Source: Claveliimonas ammoniilytica
GTDB taxonomy: Bacteria > Bacillota > Clostridia > Lachnospirales > Lachnospiraceae
Direction: 5' to 3'
Length of the DNA: 54,188 nucleotides
Assembly: GCF_025567415.1 (NCBI RefSeq)
Contig: NZ_JAOQJV010000016.1
Span: 1-54,188, forward strand
Below are positions 1 to 8,223 of this stretch, piece by piece. The position numbers and the translations under genes are program-made. Position 1 is the first letter of the stretch. Every line of letters starts with the position of its first letter. A model generated the notes under the pieces. That model saw only the letters and a list, made by a program, of their open reading frames with translations. It was not told the DNA's origin and did not search any database.

Positions 1-88
1 TAAACGACAGCAATACTATGCTTCACTGCAGGGGGCTGCATAAGGTCGAACATTCTTGAGAATAAAGTGTAAACCAATATTGACAATA

Positions 89-1597
89 TCATTCTAACAT
101 TCGTTGCATAATATGATATGGCTCATGCTTACCTTCTGGCAGGATAAATGCCTGTTTCTGAATCGGCGGCAGCACAATACCTTTTGTCAGTTTTTCTGAC
201 CGCAAGGCTACTTGAACATCGTAATATTTTTTACTACTATTTGGATATTTTTCCAGGTACTCTTTTAATCCATTCAGATATTCCCATTTCTCACTATCAT
301 TATATTTCACTTGTCCAAACTTAGCAAGCGAACCAACGGAATCTCCTAGAACTTCTTTATACCGTTTATATTGAGCCACATCTTTGGATGCATTCTCAAT
401 CATTTCTGACGGGAACAATGCATTCTGTCGCTTGCTGTTTGTTGCCACATGACCACGCATATCCAGATAGATTCGTTCACGCTCTTCTGTAAGTCCCATC
501 TTCCGGCAGAATCTGGAATACTCATTCAGCTGCCCCTGATACTTCGCCTTATGGAGGATGATCTCATCCCGATCAGCTTTACCGGCTTGCAACAACCGCA
601 CCTTCTCGCGCTGAGCACGCATAGCCACTTCCATCTGACGCTGTCTCTGCTTGGCTTCATACAAAGTATATTCTTTACCTAGGAACTCTCTTGGTTCATT
701 TTCTTTTCGGTTCTGCTCTTCCAACCAATCATCTGTCCAGTTACGTTCGGATAATCCTGGAAAGAACAAATGATAAGTATGGTAGCAGTTAGCTCCCAGA
801 AGTCCGGTCACGGTACCTAGCCCACAGACTGAATACAACTGCTCTTTCGACCAGACACGTCCCTGCCACACTGCATGAGTCGGACGTGCTCCCGCATGCC
901 ACTCCACTTCAAAATACTCTGTTCCAAGCTTCTGTGCGTTGTACTCAGATATCTTTCCGGTAATTTGACTGACTGCAGTCATGACCGCTCTTCTTGCAGC
1001 CACATCAACCCGGTTAGCTCTCCCGGAAGAATAATCAATCTGCCGAAGTCCGCTGTTCGTGAGCTGCGTAACAGTCCGTCTCAGGACGCTGTTGTAATCA
1101 AATGCCCCAGATACAATATCCATACAAGCACTGTCCAGGTAATCGGCATAGACCTGTGATAATGGAGTGAGCACCTTCTTTCCACCATAATCCAGATAGA
1201 ATCCCATCGATCTGGTGATATTCTCCATATCAGACAGGCTCTGTTCTATAATGGCGTCCGTGATCTGTTGCAGCTGCTTGTTCTGTTCAAACGGTATGTA
1301 CTTGACATTGATCTGCTCGTATACATCCTTATTTCGGACATATTCCCAGTTGATCACCTTGTCATACAACTCAAACATCTCCGGATATGATGCATTCAGT
1401 GCATCCTTAATACTTTTTTCAATATCTTCGGAAGAATACCCCAGAATCTGCAATCTGTTAATCTGCCAGTCAGCTGTACTGGTGATCTCACCGGCTTTCA
1501 CAATCCTCCGGACAATATCCTGCATGATACGCTCTTCCAGATCCTGATACCTGCCGGCAATCTTGCTGACAATCTTGTTCTTGTAATCATCTCGCAT
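89..1597 (-). CDS. Phage minor capsid protein (minor head protein 2 family)
   Basis: A 502-residue protein placed directly downstream of the portal gene, the usual position of the A118-type minor capsid protein that helps package or inject DNA. The middle part (about residues 200-290), with EVEWHAGARPTHAVWQGRVW and CGLGTVTGLLGANCYHTYH, is the hallmark of the Phage_min_cap2 family. A lysine- and glutamate-rich helical stretch follows at about 300-400. The C-terminal end (LPEGKHEPYHIMQRMLE) resembles the start of a fused nuclease-like domain found on some minor head proteins, but the frame closes 17 residues later, so such a domain would be cut short. The gene starts 1 base after the portal stop. 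Confidence 0.85.
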   Translation of the reverse strand: MRDDYKNKIVSKIAGRYQDLEERIMQDIVRRIVKAGEITSTADWQINRLQILGYSSEDIEKSIKDALNASYPEMFELYDKVINWEYVRNKDVYEQINVKYIPFEQNKQLQQITDAIIEQSLSDMENITRSMGFYLDYGGKKVLTPLSQVYADYLDSACMDIVSGAFDYNSVLRRTVTQLTNSGLRQIDYSSGRANRVDVAARRAVMTAVSQITGKISEYNAQKLGTEYFEVEWHAGARPTHAVWQGRVWSKEQLYSVCGLGTVTGLLGANCYHTYHLFFPGLSERNWTDDWLEEQNRKENEPREFLGKEYTLYEAKQRQRQMEVAMRAQREKVRLLQAGKADRDEIILHKAKYQGQLNEYSRFCRKMGLTEERERIYLDMRGHVATNSKRQNALFPSEMIENASKDVAQYKRYKEVLGDSVGSLAKFGQVKYNDSEKWEYLNGLKEYLEKYPNSSKKYYDVQVALRSEKLTKGIVLPPIQKQAFILPEGKHEPYHIMQRMLE

Positions 1598-1598
1598 A

Positions 1599-2948
1599 CT
1601 ACTCCATCACCTGATTCTGCTCTGGCAGCTTAGACCTTGCCGTCTCCTCGTCCTCGTTGTACCACTTCATCCGGTACTCCAGCGCGCTCATTACTCCCAT
1701 GCTGACATCCTGTCTGTCCTGCTGTCTCTCCGATTCTTCGTCCGTCAAAATAGAATCGTTGAAATCACAGATAAACTCTACACCAGACATATAAGAACCG
1801 TTGTAAAATGCAAGCGCATTCACAAATCCATTCAAGCATGCTTCCAATTTTTCCTGGATTGCCGTAACTCGGTTGTATTTTCTCTTCTTGGAAGCAATCA
1901 CCTCTGTAGCTGTCTTATCCACTTCTTGTGCATCTGACAGATCTCCATAGGCAAGTCCAACATTAAACTCAATCTCCCGCTTGTATTCCTCCAAGCCTCT
2001 GCGGAACGCTTCATCCCGCATTGCTGGCGAATACTCCTTATACAGTTCTTTATCCTTGCCATCTTCGAGATTCAGTCCCTTGTACAGACGCTTTTTTAAT
2101 CTTGGAAGATAAGTCTTCCCGCCTTTACTCTTGAGTGCTCTCTCATCTACATGAATTGCACGCTCTCCGGAATCATACTCCCAATCCAAACGCGCGCCCT
2201 GTCTATCTGCTTTTCTGATCAATGTTTCCGCTGATTCATACACCGATACGCCGCACGAAGAACCGTCCACCTTGTTATCGACTGGATTCCGGTAATACCC
2301 GAAATCCATTTCCGTCATACCTCGATAGATGATCGGACCAGGTAGAATGTTTGCCCACTCTGGTACCTCATCCAGGCTGCAGCTCTGCCCGATATCATTT
2401 AAGCTCTCTGAGTGATAGCATTTGTTTTCGATGGTCAAATTTCCGTTCGTGAAATAATGTCTTTCCACTCTGGTGAAATAACTATTCTCCCCAATACATT
2501 TCACAACCAGGAATGCAATGTCATTCGGAGAACCAGAATCATCAAAACTGATCGGGATAAATTTATCAGCAGCAACATACTCTGCCTTGTCTGGTCCCAA
2601 CGGTCTAAGAACCATTGCTCCAAGCGCGAGACCTGTTTGCAGTTTCTCATTTATGTCAGACAGACTCTTCTGCAGAACCTTGTCCATGCTGTCGTTGTTC
2701 AGTATCTTGGCTTCCATCTCCACCAGTACCGAATCTGCAAACTCACGGCAGATGCCTTCCTCCAGCTTCAAGGACTCTACGGTATCATCACACCAGTCCG
2801 CCTTACCGGCCAGCATATTCTTCCATTTGTTGATGGCATCAATCATGGTCTGTGACAGTGCCACGTCTTTGCCAACTATACTCTTTAATGTCGTGTAATT
2901 AAACATATTCACTATCCTTCCCCATAGTCTTTTTAATCCATCAAACAT
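1599..2948 (-). CDS. Phage portal protein, A118/SPP1-like
   Basis: A 449-residue protein between the large terminase and the minor capsid gene. This is the expected place and length for the portal, the dodecameric ring through which DNA enters the head. The N-terminus (GLKRLWGRIVNMFNYTTLKS) and the later stretch around NVGLAYGDLSDAQEVDKTATE (about residues 340-365) match A118-type portals (Phage_portal Gp6-like). It starts 1 base after the TerL stop, so the packaging genes appear to be one transcript. Family assignment is from motifs and order. Confidence 0.87.
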   Translation of the reverse strand: MFDGLKRLWGRIVNMFNYTTLKSIVGKDVALSQTMIDAINKWKNMLAGKADWCDDTVESLKLEEGICREFADSVLVEMEAKILNNDSMDKVLQKSLSDINEKLQTGLALGAMVLRPLGPDKAEYVAADKFIPISFDDSGSPNDIAFLVVKCIGENSYFTRVERHYFTNGNLTIENKCYHSESLNDIGQSCSLDEVPEWANILPGPIIYRGMTEMDFGYYRNPVDNKVDGSSCGVSVYESAETLIRKADRQGARLDWEYDSGERAIHVDERALKSKGGKTYLPRLKKRLYKGLNLEDGKDKELYKEYSPAMRDEAFRRGLEEYKREIEFNVGLAYGDLSDAQEVDKTATEVIASKKRKYNRVTAIQEKLEACLNGFVNALAFYNGSYMSGVEFICDFNDSILTDEESERQQDRQDVSMGVMSALEYRMKWYNEDEETARSKLPEQNQVME

Positions 2949-2949
2949 C

Positions 2950-4269
2950 TCACACCTCTTCTATCAGGTCGCGCATCTCTCGCTCGATCGTATATTCAAA
3001 AGCATCCAGGCTATCAATATCGGTGCTGCCATCATCCAGACGTTCATCCTTGTCCTTCACGTCCTTGTTCCAGACTGCATCTGAAAACGCTGTCTGCAGA
3101 GACTTGCAGTCCTCCGTGATCCAGAATCTGCCGGCACCCATGAGCCGGACTGTGCAACGGATTCGATCAATGATAGATGCTTTCTTTGCTTTTCTCACGA
3201 TCATCCACGGAAATCTCTTCTCTACTGCATTCCGGATTGAATTACCGAGCACTGTCTCTGCATTATCGTAGTACACGGATTCTACATTGCAGTATTCTAC
3301 GTAATCCCCATGTTTTACAATCACACCATACTGATCAATGACATCCTGGAGAAAATCACAGAACAGCTGATCCAGCATATTGCTGTCGATATCAGCATCC
3401 GTGTCCTTTGCCATGATTCGTCTTGACATCAGACCAATCACGTCCCGGTAATCGTCTGTATATCCTCTGGCCACAAAAGAATGACCGGACTGATTTCCTC
3501 CGAAGTCAAGTCCGATCTCTATCGATACAATATCGTTTTTCTTGAACTGCTTATACTGTGGCTTTTCCTCAAGCTCATCCAAAACTTCACACCGGAACTT
3601 CTCCGGATTGTCTGCAAATCGTTTATAAATCGCTCCTTCTGCTCTCTTCCATAGTCCAAGAATCAGACGATCATAATAAATCGTACCCTCATATTCCTTG
3701 CAGAGCTGTTCCACAAACTCTGCTGGCAGGAATGGATTATCGAATATCGTGTACCTCTGCAGGTAGATATCCAACTCATCATTGTCCAGGAACTCCTTCA
3801 GCCAGTGCGTCGGATGTTCTGGGTTACATGATCCATCAAAGCACGAATACGGTTTATCCAATCTTGATTTCAGCATCTGAAACACTTCTTTGTTCCACTT
3901 GGCAATCTCATCACCGTAGCAATATTTGATGCTGGCTCCCTGTATCTTCGCCACCTGACTGACCTTTTCAGCCCCCAGACAATACACTTCCTCTCCACAG
4001 ATCCGTGCGATATTCTGACTGTTAATCTGTCCGATCAGCTTATCGGTATAGATCTCGCGCATCGGCTGCAGCACATTTCGCTCAATGGAACTCTTGGATA
4101 CTCCCAGGATAACATTGAGTCCCGGCTTGCCTGCCCTCTCCCTGATCCGGAATGGAATCACAAAAGCTGTATCCACAAAAGACTTCCCGGAACGCACTGC
4201 TCCTGATTTAATATTCCATCTATGAGTTGCGTTCACAATGTATTCATTCTGTTTCTTGCTTAATTGCAT
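2950..4269 (-). CDS. terL: Phage terminase large subunit (PBSX family)
   Basis: The packaging motor and nuclease, 439 residues. The ATPase half has Walker A GAVRSGKS (residues 23-30) and a Walker B-like YCYGDE ending in D120-E121. The nuclease half begins near IEIGLDFGGNQ, with D255 as the first metal-binding acidic residue, followed by YYDNAE and a late DSLDAFEY acidic motif. The length and the N-terminal KQNEYI opening match PBSX-type TerL. The gene overlaps the small-subunit gene by 26 bases, which suggests translational coupling. Confidence 0.95.
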   Translation of the reverse strand: MQLSKKQNEYIVNATHRWNIKSGAVRSGKSFVDTAFVIPFRIRERAGKPGLNVILGVSKSSIERNVLQPMREIYTDKLIGQINSQNIARICGEEVYCLGAEKVSQVAKIQGASIKYCYGDEIAKWNKEVFQMLKSRLDKPYSCFDGSCNPEHPTHWLKEFLDNDELDIYLQRYTIFDNPFLPAEFVEQLCKEYEGTIYYDRLILGLWKRAEGAIYKRFADNPEKFRCEVLDELEEKPQYKQFKKNDIVSIEIGLDFGGNQSGHSFVARGYTDDYRDVIGLMSRRIMAKDTDADIDSNMLDQLFCDFLQDVIDQYGVIVKHGDYVEYCNVESVYYDNAETVLGNSIRNAVEKRFPWMIVRKAKKASIIDRIRCTVRLMGAGRFWITEDCKSLQTAFSDAVWNKDVKDKDERLDDGSTDIDSLDAFEYTIEREMRDLIEEV

Positions 4270-4708
4270 TGTCCCGCACCTCTTTCAGTATCTGATCCAG
4301 CCGATCAAGAGCTTCATCAGTCTCATTTTCACCTGTGATAGCTTCTTTCCTGGCTTTGATCAGTTCCGTCTCAGCCTTCTTGTTCTCTAAATCTTCCTCA
4401 GCTCTGTTACTCTGTCCGGAATACTGCGCTACAAACTTGGCAGCCTGCGTATCTCCTGTCAGTGCCTGCTTAATCTGTGCCATTAATAAAGCCGATTCCA
4501 AGGTACACTCTACTCCAAGCGACTCTAAAACCGGCGACCATTCTTTACTGTCTATTTCAGCAGTGAGCAGCATGTTCAGCGTCTTCTGGAAGTTCGCCTT
4601 CCGACGTCTCGCCCTGCCGCTTGCCTGACCTGCTTTTCTTGCTAACTCACGGCGCTCTTCCGGAGTTCGATTGTCATTTGCATCTCTTATGTTTTCATAT
4701 CCAGCCAC
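4244..4708 (-). CDS. Putative phage terminase small subunit
   Basis: A 154-residue protein that starts at GTG after a purine-rich AGGTGGTGA and overlaps terL. It opens with a basic GQASGRARRRK segment (residues 27-37) suited to DNA binding, followed by helices and a charged C-terminal half (about residues 95-150) that would carry oligomerisation or TerL contacts. Sequence recognition is weak; the assignment rests mainly on position and size. A strong terminator lies about 40 bases upstream, so it probably has its own promoter or depends on read-through or antitermination. Confidence 0.7.
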   Translation of the reverse strand: MAGYENIRDANDNRTPEERRELARKAGQASGRARRRKANFQKTLNMLLTAEIDSKEWSPVLESLGVECTLESALLMAQIKQALTGDTQAAKFVAQYSGQSNRAEEDLENKKAETELIKARKEAITGENETDEALDRLDQILKEVRDNAIKQETE

Positions 4709-4744
4709 TTCACCACCTTCAATTCTGGTCTATTTTTGCATTAG

Positions 4745-4766
4745 AAAAGACACCCCGGAGGGTGCC
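4745..4766 (-). terminator. Rho-independent terminator after the 4797-5663 cargo gene
   Basis: On the minus strand a GGCACCC arm pairs with GGGTGTC across a four-base loop and is followed by TTTT. It sits between the stop of the deoxyribosyltransferase-like gene and the terS start. With the terminator and promoter upstream of that gene it makes the gene a separate transcription unit inside the late operon. Confidence 0.8.
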
Positions 4767-4796
4767 CTTACCAAAAATTATTTATTCTGCGCTCTT

Positions 4797-5663
4797 TTAA
4801 AAATAATTTTTCTTATAATATTCTATCAAAAAATCAAAATCATCAACCGACATATTTGACATATGTGTCATTTGCTCTGGTCTAAGGATTTGCAATATAT
4901 TTATCAGCCAAGAGCTCTCTACCTCCAATGCTTTTGCGACTTCATATACTTTATATTTTTTATTCTTTAAAGTTCGTCTTCGCATTGTCATTAATTTATC
5001 TATTTTATCCACTTCATCAATTGGCTCTATAATTCTATTGTTAACACTATTCAATACAGAACTCTCTAACTTCAACCTCATTAATGAATTATTAATTTGA
5101 TTTACTTCATTAGCCAATGATTTTATCATAAATTTCAATTCTTGGTTTTCAGACATTTTATCATCTTGTAGCTCTGCTTTTTTTCCTATTTCTAATAACT
5201 TAACAATAGAATTAATACCATCTTTATCGTCTTTTGTACTTTTAATCCCTTTAGATATTGTTTCTCTATCTTCTATCACTTCACGATATATTAATTTGCT
5301 TCTATAATCTATGGTATTGATGTTTGAAATATCGAATATTCTTTTAGTTCCCTCTTCTTGAACCAGAACAACTGGTAAATCAAATGCTTGTCTTATTCCG
5401 AGTTCAAATAATACATTGGGATTTCTAGTGCTCAAATCACACAAAGCCATTGGGGCACTGATAATTTCATCTATAATGCTAACTTGAATCAAATTACTTG
5501 ATGCACATTCATCTACTCTAAAAGCCTCATATCCAGCCGCTTCTATCGCAGGTTTGAAAATATCTTCATATACATTTTTAAAATGACCATCCTCGTATTC
5601 CTCTGGATCACTAATTGGCATTATAACAAAGCATCTTTCTTTTTCTTCTGTTTTACTTACCAT
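4797..5663 (-). CDS. Nucleoside deoxyribosyltransferase/TIR-like protein with IF2 N-terminal-like domain
   Basis: A 288-residue cargo protein. The start is set at 5663 because GGGAGGAAA lies just upstream; a longer frame to 5750 crosses a terminator. Residues 10-115 form a nucleotide/sugar-binding fold with CFVIMPIS at the first strand, D76, then RNPNVLFELG whose E87 lies where nucleoside 2-deoxyribosyltransferases and related NAD-processing TIR-like enzymes keep the catalytic glutamate. Residues 160-230 look helical or coiled. Residues 239-288 begin KVYEVAKALEVESS and end HMSNMSVDDFDFLIEYYKK, closely following the N-terminal domain of initiation factor IF2 (VYEYAKAL-V-SS...HM...). The gene is more AT-rich than its neighbours and has its own promoter and terminators. 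I infer a lysogenic-conversion or anti-phage effector; the function is unproven. Confidence 0.8.
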   Translation of the reverse strand: MVSKTEEKERCFVIMPISDPEEYEDGHFKNVYEDIFKPAIEAAGYEAFRVDECASSNLIQVSIIDEIISAPMALCDLSTRNPNVLFELGIRQAFDLPVVLVQEEGTKRIFDISNINTIDYRSKLIYREVIEDRETISKGIKSTKDDKDGINSIVKLLEIGKKAELQDDKMSENQELKFMIKSLANEVNQINNSLMRLKLESSVLNSVNNRIIEPIDEVDKIDKLMTMRRRTLKNKKYKVYEVAKALEVESSWLINILQILRPEQMTHMSNMSVDDFDFLIEYYKKNYF

Positions 5664-5697
5664 CTCACATTTCCTCCCATACCTAAAACCTACTTCC

Positions 5698-5726
5698 ATA
5701 ATATCCCATTTATAAACATTGTACAA
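5698..5726 (-). promoter_or_regulatory. Promoter for the deoxyribosyltransferase-like gene
   Basis: On the minus strand, TTGTAC is followed after 17 bases by TATTAT. It lies immediately downstream of the terminator at 5730-5760 and about 35 bases upstream of the chosen start codon. A private promoter inside a phage late operon is typical of moron genes expressed from the prophage. Confidence 0.65.
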
Positions 5727-5729
5727 TAG

Positions 5730-5760
5730 AAAAGACAGCCCAGTTTGCATCAGGCTGTCC
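5730..5760 (-). terminator. Terminator upstream of the cargo gene
   Basis: The minus strand has GACAGCC pairing with GGCTGTC around a 12-base loop, followed by TTTTC. It would end transcripts arriving from the late-regulator gene, so genes further left need antitermination or their own promoter. Confidence 0.75.
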
Positions 5761-5856
5761 TCTCAGGTTTTAGTTACAAGGAAGTCAATTCATCATGCCA
5801 TCGAAGAAGTTTTCTTCTTTGTCTAGTATAATAATACCACACCTAAATTATAAATG

Positions 5857-6276
5857 TTATAAATCTTTCATGGCTATTCTTATGATCTGAGATACCCGCG
5901 CCTGCGTATATCCGACAACCTCTCCGACTTCCTGCTGGCTCATTCCTTCCAGGTACACCGACTCCAGTATCTGTCTGCTGAGTCCTTCCGGCATCTTCAT
6001 GATGATCCGTTCTGCTTCTGCCATATCAGCTAACAAAGCTTTATGCCGCTTCTCTTTCTTCCGGATCCGGTCTTTAATCTCAGAAGCTTTCTTCGGCTCC
6101 TGCATCTGCACCGTCACATGCTGCTCTATGTACGGAAAATTATCAGACGACTTACTCACCTTACCAGATACCTCCGGCACATCCTCCAGCTGCGCATACA
6201 ATCTTTCCAATGTCCGTTCCAAACTTAGCAGCTCTCTTCTATTCGCTCGGTACCTTTTCAGACATTCCTTGTCCAT
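5857..6276 (-). CDS. Phage late-gene regulator, sigma-70 region 4-like
   Basis: About 139 residues; the ATG at 6276 has the best spacing to GGGGAG, though ATG at 6282 or GTG at 6285 are possible. The N-terminal half is highly charged and probably coiled (about residues 1-85). The C-terminal part reads MPEGLSRQILESVYLEG followed by MSQQEVGEVVGYTQARVSQI, a clear helix-turn-helix of the sigma region 4 type. Proteins of this form (ArpU/RinA-like) sit just before terminase genes in many Firmicutes phages and switch on late transcription. Confidence 0.75.
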   Translation of the reverse strand: MDKECLKRYRANRRELLSLERTLERLYAQLEDVPEVSGKVSKSSDNFPYIEQHVTVQMQEPKKASEIKDRIRKKEKRHKALLADMAEAERIIMKMPEGLSRQILESVYLEGMSQQEVGEVVGYTQARVSQIIRIAMKDL

Positions 6277-6448
6277 CCGCATCACTCCCCTTGCCGTACT
6301 TCTTCCTGATATACTCTGACACGCTCACGCTCTGATATGCCGGTTTCCGGAAGTCCGCCAGAGCTTTCTCATCTGTCTTGGCTTCCAGACCATCATAATG
6401 CTTCTTCTGAGCTATCTTCTGTTCTTTTTTATCTCTCTTCTTCCGCAT
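6239..6448 (-). CDS. Small basic phage protein, unknown function
   Basis: 69 residues, lysine-rich at the N-terminus (MRKKRDKKEQKIAQKK) with a conserved-looking SVSVSEYIRKKYG in the second half. The ATG overlaps the stop of the lipoprotein gene before it (TAGATG) and its end runs about 40 bases into the late-regulator gene, a tight coupling typical of phage early genes. I do not recognise the family. Confidence 0.55.
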   Translation of the reverse strand: MRKKRDKKEQKIAQKKHYDGLEAKTDEKALADFRKPAYQSVSVSEYIRKKYGKGSDADGQGMSEKVPSE

Positions 6449-6772
6449 CTACCACCACCCGCTTTCTTCGGTCTTGTGATCGGCATGGATGAATATCACC
6501 GGTCTGGTTCCGTCCGAACCATCGTTGATGATCTCCAGTTCTCCGATGTAGTTAAAATCCTCTGCCGTATCCATGTACACCGTCAGCGACACCTCTCCGC
6601 CTAATAGCTCATCCATCCTAGCCGCTACAGCTCTCTGAAACTCCACAGTGTCCGTGATATCCGGATTCCGCACTGTGATTGGAGTAGGTTCTTTCCGTTC
6701 CTGTTCCTTGGCACATCCACATAATGCTACAGAGCACAGGATGATCAGTAATGTGCTTTTGATTCTATTCAT
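6449..6772 (-). CDS. Prophage-encoded small lipoprotein
   Basis: 107 residues starting MNRIKSTLLI at 6772, chosen because GAGGAG lies 7 bases upstream. A basic n-region, a hydrophobic core and a lipobox ending LCGC predict export and lipid attachment at about Cys20. The mature part carries VEFQRAVAARMDELLGGEV and an EDFNYIGELEIINDG segment, probably a small alpha/beta domain. Membrane-anchored lipoproteins from prophages often block superinfection; that role is inference here. Confidence 0.75.
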   Translation of the reverse strand: MNRIKSTLLIILCSVALCGCAKEQERKEPTPITVRNPDITDTVEFQRAVAARMDELLGGEVSLTVYMDTAEDFNYIGELEIINDGSDGTRPVIFIHADHKTEESGWW

Positions 6773-6776
6773 CGTC

Positions 6777-7205
6777 TCACTCCTCATAATTCATCACAAT
6801 TGTAATCACCTGCACAAGAACTCTCTGAATCTGGTCGTAGATGTGGTGATCATCACTTCCGAAATGAGAGCACAACACTGCGTTTCGTACACCTTCTGCG
6901 TAACAATCAGCCATAAAGTCAACACTGTATACATCATCTTTGTTGTCAAGCTGTCCGTATTCTTCCCACTGTGAAGAGATAAAACTTTTAACTTTTTCGT
7001 CAACTACATCGTACGAATACTTGCCTCCGTTAATATGTCTTACGCAACAGTCAACAAATCCTAATCTGTCGCAGTCTCTATAATCTTTCGCTGTCCCATC
7101 CGTATATTCCCGAAATGCCTGTTTTACTTTTTCCTCAAAATCTTTCGGAAGATTGAAGATATCCACTTCAATTTCTCTTGGTAATCTAATGTTGTAACTT
7201 CTCAT
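6777..7205 (-). CDS. Phage protein of unknown function
   Basis: 142 residues with a good ribosome binding site (AGGAGAAAGG). It contains CDRLGFVDCCVRH near the middle and an acidic, aromatic C-terminus. The stop lies a few bases before the lipoprotein start. No family recognised; expression with the early cluster is likely. Confidence 0.65.
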   Translation of the reverse strand: MRSYNIRLPREIEVDIFNLPKDFEEKVKQAFREYTDGTAKDYRDCDRLGFVDCCVRHINGGKYSYDVVDEKVKSFISSQWEEYGQLDNKDDVYSVDFMADCYAEGVRNAVLCSHFGSDDHHIYDQIQRVLVQVITIVMNYEE

Positions 7206-7240
7206 AATTCGTCCTTTCTCCTAATTTTATGTACAAAAAT

Positions 7241-7267
7241 ACCAACCACCGAATATTGATGGTTGGT
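7241..7267 (-). terminator. Terminator after the zinc-ribbon gene
   Basis: ACCAACCA pairs with TGGTTGGT across an 11-base loop; on the minus strand ATTTTTG follows. Part of the stem is the 16-base sequence that recurs inverted upstream of the gene. Confidence 0.65.
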
Positions 7268-7555
7268 AAGAAACTATACTAATTTGATGTATTTGTTTTT
7301 TATTCCGCATCCAGGACAAGTGCACAAAACTTCTATTTTTATTTTGCCGTCTTCATCTCTTCCGATTGCAGTTATGTCTGCACTAACATCAGGCATCATA
7401 TAAGTAACGATTTGCCCATTTCGCGGTCTTGGTATATATTTCCAATCTAAAACTTCTTCACACCAAAAACATTTATTAGTTCCGCATACTTCTCTCATTG
7501 ATTTTCCTCCCGCCTATTTGATACGGAAATTATATCATTCCAACCATCAATATTC
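7251..7555. repeat. 16-bp perfect inverted repeats flanking the zinc-ribbon gene
   Basis: GAATATTGATGGTTGG at 7251-7266 recurs as its exact reverse complement at 7540-7555. The inner copy forms part of the terminator stem; the outer copy overlaps the likely promoter (TTGAAT, 17 bases, TATAAT on the minus strand). Confidence 0.8.
7274..7498 (-). CDS. Small zinc-ribbon protein in an inverted-repeat-flanked cassette
   Basis: 74 residues preceded by GGGAGGAAAA. It has one cysteine pair near the N-terminus (CFWC, with a further Cys at position 5) and a second group CTCPGCG near the C-terminus, which together can bind one zinc. The gene has its own promoter-like elements upstream and a terminator downstream, and the same 16-base sequence flanks it in inverted orientation. 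This suggests a late insertion rather than a core phage gene. Function unknown. Confidence 0.65.
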   Translation of the reverse strand: MREVCGTNKCFWCEEVLDWKYIPRPRNGQIVTYMMPDVSADITAIGRDEDGKIKIEVLCTCPGCGIKNKYIKLV

Positions 7556-7587
7556 AATTGTCAAAGTTCTATCGTCCAAGCCTTGAT

Positions 7588-7908
7588 TTATTCTTTCTCC
7601 CTATATGGCTCTGGAAGTAGCATCCAGGCATTAACAAATAATCCGTAGCTTAAATAAGATTTTTCATCGTCTCCAGGATAGAATGTACCGCCCTCGTCAT
7701 TTTCTTCGTATCTTGCGATATCTGGCATTGTGAAATTTTGAAATGATACCAGTATGTAGCTTTCATCTTCCGGCAGTCTCTCACTGCATGGAATCCAACC
7801 ACCACTTTCTTCCTCGTCCTCAAATTTTGCTAACTTCTCCATAGCTTCAGCCAACAAGCTCTTGTCCCTAACTACTGCTTTCCCAGCATGATATTCTGTA
7901 TATCGCAT
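7588..7908 (-). CDS. DUF551-domain phage protein
   Basis: 106 residues with WIPCSERLPEDESYILVSF at about 38-56 and a C-terminal VNAWMLLPEPY, the two ends of the DUF551 domain common in phage early regions. The N-terminal 35 residues (LLAEAMEKLAKFED) look helical. It starts 1 base after the preceding gene's stop. The function of DUF551 is unknown. Confidence 0.8.
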   Translation of the reverse strand: MRYTEYHAGKAVVRDKSLLAEAMEKLAKFEDEEESGGWIPCSERLPEDESYILVSFQNFTMPDIARYEENDEGGTFYPGDDEKSYLSYGLFVNAWMLLPEPYREKE

Positions 7909-8223
7909 CTATTCATCCTCCTTATCCTTCAACCTCTCGCCCTTAACATACACCGTGCAGCTCTCCGGCTTGCATGGTCGCTTTTTTCCGGTAATGCCAA
8001 TGTAATTACAATTCATACCGGCATTGCTTTTCCTATAGCTGCCCATGCTGTACTGACATGTCCTGCACAGATGTCTGTCCGCATTATCGCCTGTCTTTCC
8101 GGACTTCGGCTTTCTAAGCCACCCGTATACTGTGTTGTATGATATGCCAAGCTCGTTCGATATCTCCCGCATTGACATGCCATTCTGACTCAGCTCAACT
8201 GCTTCTTCTCGCTTACTCATCAT
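7909..8223 (-). CDS. Phage helix-turn-helix and zinc-finger protein
   Basis: 104 residues. The N-terminal half carries a resolvase-like helix-turn-helix (GMSMREISNELGISYNTVYG, residues 14-33). The C-terminal half has CRTC, NCNY and CKPESC cysteines that could bind zinc. The start overlaps the preceding gene by 4 bases. Proteins of this form are common in Lachnospiraceae phages and may regulate or recruit partners to DNA. Confidence 0.7.
   Translation of the reverse strand: MMSKREEAVELSQNGMSMREISNELGISYNTVYGWLRKPKSGKTGDNADRHLCRTCQYSMGSYRKSNAGMNCNYIGITGKKRPCKPESCTVYVKGERLKDKEDE

Noticed and set aside
1..88. Start of another gene downstream of the minor capsid gene
   Set aside because: Only 88 bases are available and no start with a binding site and clear frame is visible.
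5664..5750. N-terminal extension of the cargo gene to 5750
   Set aside because: It would run through a terminator and promoter; a strong ribosome binding site supports 5663.
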